A stretch of DNA of 64,000 nt from Saprospiraceae bacterium (GTDB lineage Bacteria; Bacteroidota; Bacteroidia; Chitinophagales; Saprospiraceae): assembly GCA_020629315.1 (NCBI GenBank), contig JAHDDO010000002.1, positions 62,001-126,000 on the forward strand, in the 5' to 3' direction. Below the pieces are notes generated by a model. The model was given only the letters and a program-made list of their open reading frames with translations. It was not told the origin of the DNA and made no database searches. The translations under genes and the position numbers were made by a program. Below, piece by piece: positions 45,112-55,794 of the stretch (its first letter is position 1; the number at the start of each line of letters is the position of its first letter).

Positions 45112-45263
45112 AGTCTTTACCGCATATGATTTTCAATGAAATTGAACATTTCAAATCAAGCGCTTTAGCATAACTGAGCTTGGACGCAAATATGATCATT
45201 TTTTGGCAAGAAAGGGCCCTGTTGATATTGATAAATAGATAGAACGTGTTAACTATCATTTTT

Positions 45264-45367
45264 CCGCGAGAGGGGTAGTAAGGGGCCGAAGGCGTTCTGA
45301 TATGGCAAAGCCATATAGAGAACCTAGCCCTGAATGACCCGATCCTGAAGTATTTCAGGACTCGCCC
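45264..45367 (-). repeat. Structured intergenic element, copy 1
   Basis: Read on the minus strand it starts GGGCGA, then hairpin TCCTGAA-atac-TTCAGGA, CGGGTC, CTAGG, and a long hairpin (GTTCT/AGAAC-flanked ATATGGC-ttt-GCCATAT type). It ends CTACCCCTCTCGCGG. The same order of landmarks recurs in inverted orientation at 55795-55917. It is non-coding and probably an RNA or DNA structure. I recall similar layouts between genes of other Bacteroidota but cannot name the family. Confidence 0.55.
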
Positions 45368-45655
45368 AAAGCCTTATGATTATGGGCCTGCGAACAAATC
45401 AAAAAAAATATATGTGAAAAATACTAGCTATTGAAATTTTTTATCCTTGATCTAGGCTTTACATTTGAAATCTAATAGCAGGAGCTACTCATATTCAAAA
45501 CTGTTTCTGCTGTTTTTAGTAACGACTAAATAACCAAGACCCAATTCATTTCAACTCTATGGATCATGTGATCCGTTTACTTGTTATTATGCGGGCCCCT
45601 CTAATCTGGACTTTGGACCTTCCCCGAGGCATTATTCAATTAAATACCAAAGTTC

Positions 45656-46057
45656 ATGAGATCTACTACGTTATTGTACAGATTATCTGTTTCCGTTAAA
45701 GCAGTTTTGCTTTGTTTTCTATTTTTCGGTTCTGCAGCTAGCGCTTCAGCACAAACTAACACGCAAGATGTATATCTAAGTAAAGGCCAAACTGAGGCTG
45801 GATATATTTCGGCTGATATGCGGCTAGACATTCTCAGATACGCACATACTGCATACAAAGATGTTTCGATTTCTGCGGCTAGCACTTTACAAAAGTTGAC
45901 CGTAAATCAGGCTAATCATGCCTTATGGACAGATATGCTTAGAAACATCTCTGCCAATGAAATCCTATATGTGATCTCACAATTTCAAGAAGTAAAATTA
46001 ACAGAGGCTGACGTCCGGAATGCAATCAAGATTGCGACCCTTAAAACCCAGTCTTAA
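45656..46057 (+). CDS. Small secreted protein of unknown function
   Basis: 133 residues with a signal peptide ending near ASASAQ. The mature part (about 100 residues) is helical and hydrophilic, with TQDVYLSKGQTEAGYISADM near the start and a closing KLTEADVRNAIKIATLK. No domain is recognised. It lies 45 bp before the giant surface protein on the same strand and is probably co-transcribed; it could be an accessory factor for that protein. Confidence 0.65.
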   Translation: MRSTTLLYRLSVSVKAVLLCFLFFGSAASASAQTNTQDVYLSKGQTEAGYISADMRLDILRYAHTAYKDVSISAASTLQKLTVNQANHALWTDMLRNISANEILYVISQFQEVKLTEADVRNAIKIATLKTQS

Positions 46058-46102
46058 GAATCTCAATAAATACCGAATTACACGTTTCAAAAACCGACCA
46101 TT

Positions 46103-49100
46103 ATGAAAAATTTGATAATCAAGGTCATATTCTTAAGTTGTTTTGTTTCAAGCAGCTTTTTAGTTTTTGGTCAATGCCCTGTAGGTGAGACCGAAGTGAC
46201 GATCAGTTTCCCAGATTTAGGAGACTGGCCAAGTGAAATTTCTTTTACCATAGATCCGGAACCACCTGGAGGTCCAGTTTCAGGAGGAAGCGCAGGTGCT
46301 ACCTTCTGTGCAGCAGATGGGATTACGTACAGTGTCCTAGGCGAAGACAGCTTTGGTGATGGTTGGAATGGTGCTGATATACAGGTGGATATCACAGAAG
46401 ATGGCAGTGTCAATGGATGTTCAGGTGCCCAGGATGGCTGTACTGTAGCCATAGTAGAAGATGCTTTTGTTGATGGTGCAGGCCCAACCGTAGTAGCAGA
46501 AATTACTACAGGCGGTAGTTTAGTCACTGATGATGCTGGCTGCGCTTTAACAGATATAATGGGTTGTACCACACCTACCGCTTGTAACTATGATCCTTGT
46601 GCTACAGTGGATGATGGTTCTTGCGTTAATGAGGGTGATTCATGTGATGATGGGCTAGCTTGTACAGAAAATGATATGATCCAAGAGGATTGTAGTTGTG
46701 CTGGTACACCAATGGAAGGAACGACTGTAGATTGTGAGGGGAATTGTACAGAGGTAATTGCGGATCTTGGTGGTGTTTCTCAAGCTTGTCCGGGCACCTC
46801 CATTGATATTTCACTGGATGATGTATATCCCAAAGGCGGAGATGGTATAAATATTTTCGTTATTTCAGATAATATAGATGGTCAAGGTACATCAGGTACT
46901 CTAGCCGTTCATGATGTATGGAGTCTAGATGACGATCCTGTGGATGTCCCATTAGACTTTACAAATCCAACGTGTGAAATCATAACAGTAAATCTGAGCT
47001 ACGAAGTAACTTGTTGGCCGGATGCTAATGATCCAGAAAATGTTATCCTATCTGGAGAAATAGGGCAAATGGACGTTTTTCCAGAACCATTTACCGTGGT
47101 TATTACAGCACCTGATTGTGGTGGAAATGACGGGGTAGCCGAACTTACCTCAGCTGATGGTACCGTTTGTGAAACCATAGTTTTAGCTGCTGGTATGGTC
47201 GCTTGTGGTGGTGATGTAGATACAGATGAGTCGTATGATTTTGGAACTTTATTCGCCGGTACAATATGTGAACAAGGTCCATTTATGGGTACAGGTTCGA
47301 CGGATTGTGAGTTGTGTGATTGTCCAGCAGGGGTAGATTATACAGACCCTATGGAAGTGGCTTGTGGATCAGCAGTACCTACATTACCTGCCATTGAAGA
47401 TCTTATAGATGTGCCTGCATCAGCTTTTGGAGTTGCTATCGAATGGACACCAGATCCTGACGCTGTTGTAGAGCCGATGGGATGTGAAGAAGAAGTAGTT
47501 GAATATACCTTTAACTTGACTTGCTTGTTAGATGATACAGATATAACGCCGGCTCAGAACACGCATACATTAACAGTCTATCCAACGCTTACAGCTAGTC
47601 TGACTCCTCCATTATGCGATGGATCTACGAGTGGTCTATATGAAGTCTTGGCACCCGATGGTAGCGTGTGTGACTTTGTTGCAGGGACTGCAGGTTCGGT
47701 AGATGAGACATGCAGTGGTGGTTCTACACCAGCTGAATTGACTTATGGTCCAATGACCTTTTTTGCAGGGACAGCCTGTGAAGTAATTTTTGAAGAAGAT
47801 TATTTAGCGACTTGCGATCCTACAGGTGCTTGTGGTTCGACTTGTTTAGAGATTGATATTGCAGAAGTAGCTACGGAAGCTTGTTCGGGTGAAGATTTTA
47901 CGTTCTCTGTCGGTATAGTAAATGATGGAGCAGATGTAAATATTTTGATTTATGATAATTTAGGAAATGCCTGGGGTCCTTTCAATGAATGGGACTTTGC
48001 AACGGATGTAGCCGTTGCTCCATTCCCGATTGCATATGAGAATGAAACGTGCGAAGCCTTTGATGTAACGTTTAGTTATGAGATATCTTGTTTCTTTGGT
48101 GGAGACTTGATCTTCGCTGATGAGCTAGGTACGACTACGATTAGTCCAGCGCAACCTGAAGCAAATATAGCTAATGCTGAAACACAAGCTTGTAGTGGAC
48201 AAGCAGATGTTATTACAATAGAATTACTGGCAGGAAATGAGGACATGTGCCAAGAAGTAAATGTCCCAGCTTCTGTAAATATGACCTGTGCTTCAGTAGA
48301 TGCATCCGTAAGTTATTTATACGACGCTGCAGCTATCGCCACAAGCCTTGGCGGTGCAGCCAGCTGTTATAGCGACATTACTGGCTCCGAAGATATGACT
48401 ATCTTCCCAGCCCAACCTACAGCCGTAGTTACCGATAACGTAATGAATGCATGTAGCGAAGATGAAGAAGTAATAACTGTAGAACTAAGGGGTGTCGACG
48501 GCTGTGTGCTCGACACTAAAACATATGACGCACCCGCTAATGAAGGGTGCGAAGTAAGCGCTGAAGAAGTCGCTTATGAATGGACAGTAGCAGAATTGGA
48601 AACACTAACAGGTGCACCAGCGGCATTAGCTTGTTATACTGCAGTAACTGGTACAGCAACTGTAAATATTGCACCAGCTGAACCAACAGCCGTAGTTAGT
48701 AATAATGTAATGAATGCATGTAGTGGCGCTACTAATGTGATCACGGTTGAATTAAGAGCTGCAGATGGTACGGTATGCGATACTAAAATGTATGATGCCA
48801 GTGCCAATAATACATGCGCAGTTGTATCAGAATCGATAGCGTATGGATGGACCTTGACTGAGTTGCAAACGATCACGGGAACTACCACAGATTGTTACGA
48901 AGCCATAACGGGTTCTGCCAATGTAAATGTAGCACCTGCACAGCCTTCGGCTGTTGTTACAAATAATGTGGCTGCAGCTTGTAGTGCCGCTGAAGATGTA
49001 ATCACAGTAGAATTAAGAGCTGTAGATGGCTCGGTTTGCGCTACTAAAATGTATGATGCTACCGCAAATAATACTTGTGAAGTTGCGACGCAATCCATTG

Positions 49101-52100
49101 CATATAGTTGGACAGCTGCAGAGATTACAACACTTACAGGTGCGGTGGCGAGCTGCTATGCTGATGTAACAGGCACTAGTGATGTAGATATCTCACCGGC
49201 TCAACCTACAGCTGTGGTAACAAATAATGTTGGTACAGCTTGTAGTGGTGCGGAAGATGTAATAACAGTTGAGTTAAGAGCCGCAGATGGTACTGTTTGT
49301 GCCACTAAAATGTATGATGCAAGCGCTAATAATACCTGTGCTGTTGTAACAGAGGCTGTAGCTTACAGCTGGACAGCAGGCGAACTATTAACGATTACAG
49401 GTTCTACTGTGGCTTGCTATTCTGCAGTTACAGGCACAGCCGATGTGAATGTATCACCGGCACAACCTACAGCAGTGGTTGTCGGAAATGCAATGAATGC
49501 ATGTAGTGAAGCGGCTAATGTAATAGCCGTAGAATTACGAGCGGCCAATGGTTCTGTTTGTGCCACTAAAATGTACCCTGCACCTGCTAATCATACCTGT
49601 GCTGTGGTAGCAGCCGATATAGATTATAGCTGGACAGCAGCCGAAATAGAAACGATTACAGGGTCTTCTGAGTCTTGTTATTCAGATGTTTCTGGAACTG
49701 AACAAGTAAACGTGACACCAGCTCAATTAATAGCTGTTGTTACAGAAAATGAAGAAGAATCTTGTAGTGAAGCGAGTGAGGTAATTACGGTAGAATTACG
49801 GTCAGTAGATGGTAGTGTTTGCGACACAAAGACCTATGATGCACCGGTAAATAACACCTGTGACGTAGTGAACGAAAACGTTGCATATGCTTGGACATTG
49901 ACTGAATTAGAAACCATTACTGGAAGCACTATTGGTTGTATGGCTGCCGTTTCAGGCAGTGCCATGGTAGCCGTATCTCCAGCTCAACCAAGCATAGTCA
50001 TTGTATCTTCTGAAGATGCCTCTTGTGATGGTTCTGAAGGAAGCGTTGAGTATAGAATTATGGCAGCAGATGGTGTATCTATTTGTCACGAAGGCTCTAT
50101 AGATATAGATGCAAATATGACGTGTACACCTGCAGAAACAGCGGTGATGGCGGAAATGTCGGCGGCAGAATTAGCCGGAATCTTAAATGGATTAGAAGAG
50201 TGCTATGAAGATGTTTCTGAAACAGAAGTTGTAGCTCAGCCTGTATTGGCTCAAGCGCCAGTCATAAATAAAACGGAAGCCTGTATTCCAGGTACATTCG
50301 GATTATGTTCATATGAAATTGTCTCTGCATGTGGTAATGATGAGTTAGACTTTGATGCAGCAGCAGTGCAAATGGAAGCTTCTGGTTTTGAAGGAGCCAC
50401 TTTCAATGTTGAGGTAACAACAGAAGATGGTTGTGTAGAAATATTTGAAGTAAGTAAAGCAGCTTGTGATTGCAATATCTCATTAGAGTATAATACAGAC
50501 CTTTCGGATCCATGTGCTTGTAATGATGATCAAAGCGCTAATGGTGCTCAAGATGGTACATTCTCTGAGACCGTTACCTTCACAGGTACATGTGGTCTAG
50601 ATATTTTCGTAGGTGCAGGTTCTACACCTGCTAGCTTGGAAGGTTTGGCCTTCACATCTGTCCTTAATGCAAATGGTGTCGATTGTGATTACAGCATAAC
50701 CTTTGATCACGTAGATCAAGTAGGGTACTATATATTCCTTGTAAATGGAGCGGGTTTACCGGTTGTAGATAGTGATTCAGGGGAAGCATATGAAATTGGA
50801 AATGTATGCGCATATCCAGTAATTACAGAACCAGATCTAGCAGATCTTTGTGAAGACGATCCTGTAGTTATGGATTTGGCAGCATTGTCTCCTGAGCTTT
50901 CAGCATACCCTGGAACGTACTCAGTAAGTATTGCCTCAAATGGGGGGGCAGGTGTAGCAACGCCTGATTTTGATCCAGCAGCATTAGGTATTGGATACCA
51001 TGATGTTACATGGAGTTATACAGGAGATTTCTTTAGTAACCAAGGAGGTACGGATCTAAATCCAGCATTCCCAGGTTGTTCTACAGATTATACAGAACGG
51101 GTATACATTAATCCTGTACCTGAAGTATTAAATGCGCCAGAATCAGTGATGATTTGTGCAGGTTCAGAAGCCAGCTTCGATCTTAGTGTTAGACTAGAAG
51201 CTGCGGATCACTTGACTCCAGCAAGATCACCGCTAACCTACGAAGTAGAAGCCTTCATTGGTGGGGTTTGGACAGTAGTATATACAGATTATACAGATGC
51301 CGGTGGGGTAGCTACGGAAACGATAGATAAAACGATTACCGTGCCTAGCACAAGTGGTTCGTTAAGTTGTACAGATATTAGAATATCAGTAACCGCATTC
51401 CACGATGTGGGATCTAGATGTACAGCAGTAAGTGAATCTACACCTATTATCGTGCATGATGAAGGTTTGATCGCTTGTAATGATACGATCAGCTTTAGTA
51501 TCAATACAGACTGTACAGCCGAAACAAGAATTGAAATGTTCTTGGAAAGCGAGCCTGAAGAAGTGTGTGGTGAGTATGTACCTGATTACTTGTCGACATT
51601 CTATAACGCAGTGGTCACCAATGCAGATGGAGACCCTGTTTCAGATGACGAATTGGTAGATTATTTGGGCCAATGTCTAAGCTTTGAAGTGACTGATTTA
51701 TGCTCCGAGAATAGCTGTTGGGGTACAGTGTGCATTGAAGACAAGATCACTCCAGTAATAGAAAATTGTGAAGACTTAGATATGTCGCTAAGATGTTTTG
51801 AGTTAGATCATGTGTTAAACAGTAAATGGTATACACACCCAACTAAAGGTATTCTTCCGTATCCGGAAGTAACGGATTGTGGTGATGATTATACAATTAG
51901 TTATGTAGACGATTTTGAATATACAAATTTGGAAGACCCTAAATGCGGTGAGATCATAGTCACCAGAACATGGATATCTTCTGAAAATACAACGGCAGGA
52001 CATGTGATTGCGGATACTTGTGTTGCTACGTATACATTGGGTGGATTTACACTTGGAGACGTTATTCATCCTGAAGCTGTTATTAGCTTGTCATGTGGAC

Positions 52101-55100
52101 AATCTGCTCACCCAGATTCAATCCAGCACTATTTTGATCATCCTAGCACGGATGACATTGAACTAGGAGAAAATGCAGCTGGTATGGAATGTGATTTGAT
52201 GGCCTTAGAAAATAATGAAGGTGTAGTATATGCATACCCTCATTATTATGTACTAGGCTGTGATGGCGAATTACATCCACAGGCTGTAAACAATAATGTA
52301 TGTAACATCTTTACTAGCTATGCTGATCTAGAATTTGAAGCATGTAGTGATTGTCCTGAGGCGGATCATAAAAAGATAGAAAGAACATGGACATACCTTG
52401 ACTGGTGTACGGGAGAAATCGAAGAGTTTACTCAATTAATTAAGCAGGTAGATGATGTGCCTCCAGTGATAGAAAGACCAGATTACTCTATGAGTGTTGA
52501 TCCATGGACGTGTTTAGGAAAATTCATTTTATTGGATCCAGAACATTTATATGATGAGTGCACACACTATGCAGATTACACAGTGACTGGACCAGGTTCA
52601 ATTATTAGTGTAAATGGAGATGGATCAGCACCGTTTGAAGTAAGCGGATTACCTAAAGGAGAGAATACATTCTACTACCATGGATTTGACTGTTGTGGTA
52701 ACACTAGTGTTGATACGGTAATTATATCAGTAGAAGATAATGTACCACCAACGCCAATCGTACTACAGGACCTTGTTGTCAGTTTAACAACGACAAATAC
52801 GGAAGAAGGTATAGCTAAAGTATATGCGGAAGAGTTTGATAATGGTTCTCACGATGGTAACTGTGGGCCGGTTAGATTTGAGGTGCGAAGATCTTCAGGA
52901 GGTTCTTGTTTAAATGAAGGTGTAGATGGATATAATAACAACATCACCTTCAATGATGACATTCATCAGTTTGATAATGAAAGTGATACAGATGGAGGCG
53001 AATGGGTTACATTCTGCTGTGAAGATTTAGATGAAATAGATGAAAACGGAATCGCTTACGGTATCCATAAAGTATGGCTACGTGTATTTGATTCTGGAAC
53101 AGATATGGTTTTCAATACAGAAGATGATAACTATAACGAATCTTGGATCAATGTTCGAGTAGAAGATAAGTTATTTGCAAATGTAATTTGTCCACCGGAT
53201 GTAACAATATGTTGTGGATGGGATCCAGATGATCAGTCGCATACTGGCGTACCGTATAATAACTCCGTATGTCATGATTATGAATTAGAGGTTCGATATG
53301 ATTTGCCATTAGGCAACTTCGATGAGTTCTGTAATGAAGGAACTATTCAACGAACTTATGATGTGGTTATTGAAAGAGATAGCTTGACAGGTGAGGTGAC
53401 AAAGTGGGGTGAACATGGTTGTACGCAATTGATTGAAGTAGAGTGGTCTTCTTGTTGGGATCCAACGAGACCAGGTGGTCCTCTATATGATGGCACTTGG
53501 GAAGCAAATGATTGTGATGATCCTAATGAAGAATACTGTGGTGGTGAAATAGATTGGCCAGAAGATGAGACCTTAATATGCCAAGATTTTGAATTGAACG
53601 TGCCTACATGGGTAGGAGGTCCTTGTGATCGGATAGCCTATCATGTAGATCAAGATACGTTCTGGTTTGAAGAAGGTGCTTGTTTCAAATTATTGAATCA
53701 CTGGACAGTACTCAATGAATGTGTTGAAGAGCGATATCCAGGATATGGTACATGGACACATACGCAAGTAGTGAAGTTCTTTGATGATGAAGATCCAATC
53801 TTGAGCGGCGTGGATACTTGTTATGCAGCTCCAATTGAATGCGCAGGAACACCAACATTAACCAATGTAGCTTGTGACACCTTAGGTGAGTGTATGAGTG
53901 AATGGATTAAGTGGGAGGTACTTATTGATCTGTGGGGTGACTGGACGATCGATTATAGATTTAGTACAGATTCTGATCGATTCGATCCGAATTACGGCAC
54001 ACCACAAAATGAGCTTTATATTCCAGCGACAAATAGTTGTGCTCCGGTATTCGTAACCTTGCCAGAAGAGATTCCAGTGAGTAATTACGAGCATAGAGTA
54101 GTATGGAGAGCAAGTGATGGATGTGGTAATACAGCAACACAAACGACTTACTTTACAGTCGAAGACAAGAAGGCGCCAACACCGTATTGTTTAAATGTGA
54201 GTACAGCCTTGATGGATAATGGGGAGCTTGATTTGTGGGCTTGCGATTTTGACTTAGGTAGTTTTGATGATTGTACACCAGACGAAGACTTGCAGTATAC
54301 TTTCAGCGAAGTGCCACCTGCTGATGATCCAGATTTTAATGAAGATCTTCAGTGCTCTGCCAGAACGTTTACATGTCAGGATATTCCTTCGGGGATTGAT
54401 CATGGTTCGCCGATCTTGTTAGAGATTTATGTGTGGGATAATAACGGGAATAGCGACTTCTGTTTAGTAGAACTAGACCTAATCGATAATTCAGAGGATA
54501 GCATGTGTGATGAAGATGAGAATTCAAGAATTGGTGGTAACATATTCACAGAAGCAGGTACACCGGTTAATGATGTAGCTATTACGGTAGAAGCATTATT
54601 ACCTGAGTATCCGATCAGTGCTAGCTCAGATGAGAATGGCGCCTACGATACGAATATGCATGCGCACGGAAATAATTACACTGTCTTTGCCAACAAGGAT
54701 ATCAATTACTTGAATGGCGTTTCTACGGTCGATATCGTATTGATACAACGTCACATTTTGGGACTTGAAGATTTGAATTCTCCATATAAGATGATTGCTT
54801 CTGATGTTAATGAAGATGAGAAGATTACCACCTTCGATCTTTTGGAAATCAGAAAGCTGATATTAGGTATTCATGATGAATTCCCTGAAACGGATAGTTG
54901 GCAGTTCATTGACGAATCACAGGCACTGGCTACAGAATCACCATGGAATTATAATGAAGTTATCCAGGTGTTCGATTTAGATGCAGAGCGAATGAACGAA
55001 GATTTCGTAGCTGTTAAAATGGGTGATGTGAATAATAGTGTGATTGCTAATGTCGGTGATGAAGCAGAGACGCGAAGTGGTCAAATATTATCTGTCATTT

Positions 55101-55726
55101 TACCAGAGGTACAATTGTCAGCTGGAGATGTGGTCGATATTCCACTTACCTTCGATAGCCAGGAGGATTGGTTTGGATTCCAGTTTACCATGGAACTAGT
55201 TGGACTAGAATTTATGGGTGTTGCCAATGAGAATGGTTTACTACGAGATGAAAATATTGCAAGAGTTGAATCAGATATTCTTACAGTGAGTTGGAACAGT
55301 ATTACTCCTGAAAATATCTCGGATCAAAGCATGGATCTTCAATTTAGAGTTACAGAAGACATCTCTATTGATGAAGCCATTCAATTGAGTTCGATGATTA
55401 CCAAGGCAGAAGCGTATAATCAGTATTTGCAAGTAGCAGATATCCAGTTGTCTAGCTATGATTCAGAAATCATTTTGTTCCAGAATGAGCCGAATCCATT
55501 TGTAGATAACACGAATATTAGATTTAGCCTTCCTGAAGAAAATACAGTGCGATTAACGATCTATGATGTACAAGGTAAGCAGTTGTATAATAGCAGTGCA
55601 TACTATGGAAAAGGTCAGCATACAGTGAGTATAAGTAGTGAAATTCTCACAGGACCTGGTATGTATTACTACCAGATCGATGTTGCTGACTTTAGTCAAT
55701 CGCAGAAGATGATATTGATAAATTAA
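46103..55726 (+). CDS. Giant Cys-rich surface protein with eight tandem repeats, dockerin- and cohesin-like parts, T9SS tail
   Basis: 3207 residues. Signal peptide 1-24 (to ...FLVFGQ). Near 154-174 lies GCTTPTACNYDPCATVDDGSC-like sequence, a motif common in Saprospiria surface proteins. Residues 682-1379 are eight repeats of about 87 residues with four conserved Cys each. A Cys-rich central part with HYR/Ig-like blocks follows (for example VPPVIERPDYSM, EDNVPPTPIVL, EDKKAPTPYCLN). About 2869-2922 resembles a dockerin, with one good Ca-loop (DVNEDEKITTFDLLEIRKLILG) and one degenerate. About 2993-3116 has a cohesin-like beta-sandwich pattern. The last 85 residues form a type A T9SS domain (FQNEPNPFVDNTNIRF). 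It is probably an adhesin or matrix protein; no catalytic site is visible. A terminator follows 23 bp after the stop. Confidence 0.88.
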   Translation: MKNLIIKVIFLSCFVSSSFLVFGQCPVGETEVTISFPDLGDWPSEISFTIDPEPPGGPVSGGSAGATFCAADGITYSVLGEDSFGDGWNGADIQVDITEDGSVNGCSGAQDGCTVAIVEDAFVDGAGPTVVAEITTGGSLVTDDAGCALTDIMGCTTPTACNYDPCATVDDGSCVNEGDSCDDGLACTENDMIQEDCSCAGTPMEGTTVDCEGNCTEVIADLGGVSQACPGTSIDISLDDVYPKGGDGINIFVISDNIDGQGTSGTLAVHDVWSLDDDPVDVPLDFTNPTCEIITVNLSYEVTCWPDANDPENVILSGEIGQMDVFPEPFTVVITAPDCGGNDGVAELTSADGTVCETIVLAAGMVACGGDVDTDESYDFGTLFAGTICEQGPFMGTGSTDCELCDCPAGVDYTDPMEVACGSAVPTLPAIEDLIDVPASAFGVAIEWTPDPDAVVEPMGCEEEVVEYTFNLTCLLDDTDITPAQNTHTLTVYPTLTASLTPPLCDGSTSGLYEVLAPDGSVCDFVAGTAGSVDETCSGGSTPAELTYGPMTFFAGTACEVIFEEDYLATCDPTGACGSTCLEIDIAEVATEACSGEDFTFSVGIVNDGADVNILIYDNLGNAWGPFNEWDFATDVAVAPFPIAYENETCEAFDVTFSYEISCFFGGDLIFADELGTTTISPAQPEANIANAETQACSGQADVITIELLAGNEDMCQEVNVPASVNMTCASVDASVSYLYDAAAIATSLGGAASCYSDITGSEDMTIFPAQPTAVVTDNVMNACSEDEEVITVELRGVDGCVLDTKTYDAPANEGCEVSAEEVAYEWTVAELETLTGAPAALACYTAVTGTATVNIAPAEPTAVVSNNVMNACSGATNVITVELRAADGTVCDTKMYDASANNTCAVVSESIAYGWTLTELQTITGTTTDCYEAITGSANVNVAPAQPSAVVTNNVAAACSAAEDVITVELRAVDGSVCATKMYDATANNTCEVATQSIAYSWTAAEITTLTGAVASCYADVTGTSDVDISPAQPTAVVTNNVGTACSGAEDVITVELRAADGTVCATKMYDASANNTCAVVTEAVAYSWTAGELLTITGSTVACYSAVTGTADVNVSPAQPTAVVVGNAMNACSEAANVIAVELRAANGSVCATKMYPAPANHTCAVVAADIDYSWTAAEIETITGSSESCYSDVSGTEQVNVTPAQLIAVVTENEEESCSEASEVITVELRSVDGSVCDTKTYDAPVNNTCDVVNENVAYAWTLTELETITGSTIGCMAAVSGSAMVAVSPAQPSIVIVSSEDASCDGSEGSVEYRIMAADGVSICHEGSIDIDANMTCTPAETAVMAEMSAAELAGILNGLEECYEDVSETEVVAQPVLAQAPVINKTEACIPGTFGLCSYEIVSACGNDELDFDAAAVQMEASGFEGATFNVEVTTEDGCVEIFEVSKAACDCNISLEYNTDLSDPCACNDDQSANGAQDGTFSETVTFTGTCGLDIFVGAGSTPASLEGLAFTSVLNANGVDCDYSITFDHVDQVGYYIFLVNGAGLPVVDSDSGEAYEIGNVCAYPVITEPDLADLCEDDPVVMDLAALSPELSAYPGTYSVSIASNGGAGVATPDFDPAALGIGYHDVTWSYTGDFFSNQGGTDLNPAFPGCSTDYTERVYINPVPEVLNAPESVMICAGSEASFDLSVRLEAADHLTPARSPLTYEVEAFIGGVWTVVYTDYTDAGGVATETIDKTITVPSTSGSLSCTDIRISVTAFHDVGSRCTAVSESTPIIVHDEGLIACNDTISFSINTDCTAETRIEMFLESEPEEVCGEYVPDYLSTFYNAVVTNADGDPVSDDELVDYLGQCLSFEVTDLCSENSCWGTVCIEDKITPVIENCEDLDMSLRCFELDHVLNSKWYTHPTKGILPYPEVTDCGDDYTISYVDDFEYTNLEDPKCGEIIVTRTWISSENTTAGHVIADTCVATYTLGGFTLGDVIHPEAVISLSCGQSAHPDSIQHYFDHPSTDDIELGENAAGMECDLMALENNEGVVYAYPHYYVLGCDGELHPQAVNNNVCNIFTSYADLEFEACSDCPEADHKKIERTWTYLDWCTGEIEEFTQLIKQVDDVPPVIERPDYSMSVDPWTCLGKFILLDPEHLYDECTHYADYTVTGPGSIISVNGDGSAPFEVSGLPKGENTFYYHGFDCCGNTSVDTVIISVEDNVPPTPIVLQDLVVSLTTTNTEEGIAKVYAEEFDNGSHDGNCGPVRFEVRRSSGGSCLNEGVDGYNNNITFNDDIHQFDNESDTDGGEWVTFCCEDLDEIDENGIAYGIHKVWLRVFDSGTDMVFNTEDDNYNESWINVRVEDKLFANVICPPDVTICCGWDPDDQSHTGVPYNNSVCHDYELEVRYDLPLGNFDEFCNEGTIQRTYDVVIERDSLTGEVTKWGEHGCTQLIEVEWSSCWDPTRPGGPLYDGTWEANDCDDPNEEYCGGEIDWPEDETLICQDFELNVPTWVGGPCDRIAYHVDQDTFWFEEGACFKLLNHWTVLNECVEERYPGYGTWTHTQVVKFFDDEDPILSGVDTCYAAPIECAGTPTLTNVACDTLGECMSEWIKWEVLIDLWGDWTIDYRFSTDSDRFDPNYGTPQNELYIPATNSCAPVFVTLPEEIPVSNYEHRVVWRASDGCGNTATQTTYFTVEDKKAPTPYCLNVSTALMDNGELDLWACDFDLGSFDDCTPDEDLQYTFSEVPPADDPDFNEDLQCSARTFTCQDIPSGIDHGSPILLEIYVWDNNGNSDFCLVELDLIDNSEDSMCDEDENSRIGGNIFTEAGTPVNDVAITVEALLPEYPISASSDENGAYDTNMHAHGNNYTVFANKDINYLNGVSTVDIVLIQRHILGLEDLNSPYKMIASDVNEDEKITTFDLLEIRKLILGIHDEFPETDSWQFIDESQALATESPWNYNEVIQVFDLDAERMNEDFVAVKMGDVNNSVIANVGDEAETRSGQILSVILPEVQLSAGDVVDIPLTFDSQEDWFGFQFTMELVGLEFMGVANENGLLRDENIARVESDILTVSWNSITPENISDQSMDLQFRVTEDISIDEAIQLSSMITKAEAYNQYLQVADIQLSSYDSEIILFQNEPNPFVDNTNIRFSLPEENTVRLTIYDVQGKQLYNSSAYYGKGQHTVSISSEILTGPGMYYYQIDVADFSQSQKMILIN
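48146..50239 (+). repeat. Eight tandem 261-bp repeats inside the giant surface protein gene
   Basis: Units start (Pro codon of P-A-Q/E-P or P-A-Q-L) at 48146, 48407, 48674, 48935, 49196, 49457, 49718 and 49979. Seven are 261 bp and the second is 267 bp. The consensus protein pattern is PAQPTAVVTNNV..AC, then DVITVELRAADG.VC.TKM, YDA.ANNTC.V, and finally ITG....CY..VTGT. The middle units are most alike; the first and last have drifted. Four cysteines per unit are conserved. Confidence 0.93.
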
Positions 55727-55748
55727 GAATAAACGGTCGGTATTTAAT

Positions 55749-55781
55749 AAATGGGTCTACAGCTATGTGGGCCCATTTTTT
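55749..55781 (+). terminator. Terminator of the giant surface protein gene
   Basis: ATGGGTC-t-ACA-gcta-TGT-g-GGCCCAT forms a stem from 55751 to 55776 (one T-G pair, one mismatch), extended by A-T pairs and followed by a T-run. It starts 23 bp after the stop codon. Confidence 0.8.
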
Positions 55782-55794
55782 ATTTATTTTAGTT

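Larger units (their letters stand above)
45022..45655. other. 634-bp non-coding stretch with hairpins
   Basis: No plausible gene is visible in either direction. It holds, from left to right, the promoter region of the tRNA/rpmB unit (minus strand), the structured element at 45264-45367, and a perfect palindrome GGATCATGTGATCC at 45561-45574. The remainder is AT-rich with no recognised feature. It is unusually long for this gene-dense window. Confidence 0.7.

Noticed and set aside
48146-50239. Regularly spaced repeats resembling a CRISPR-like array
   Set aside because: The 261-bp period is in frame, protein-coding and without spacers; it is a protein-domain repeat.
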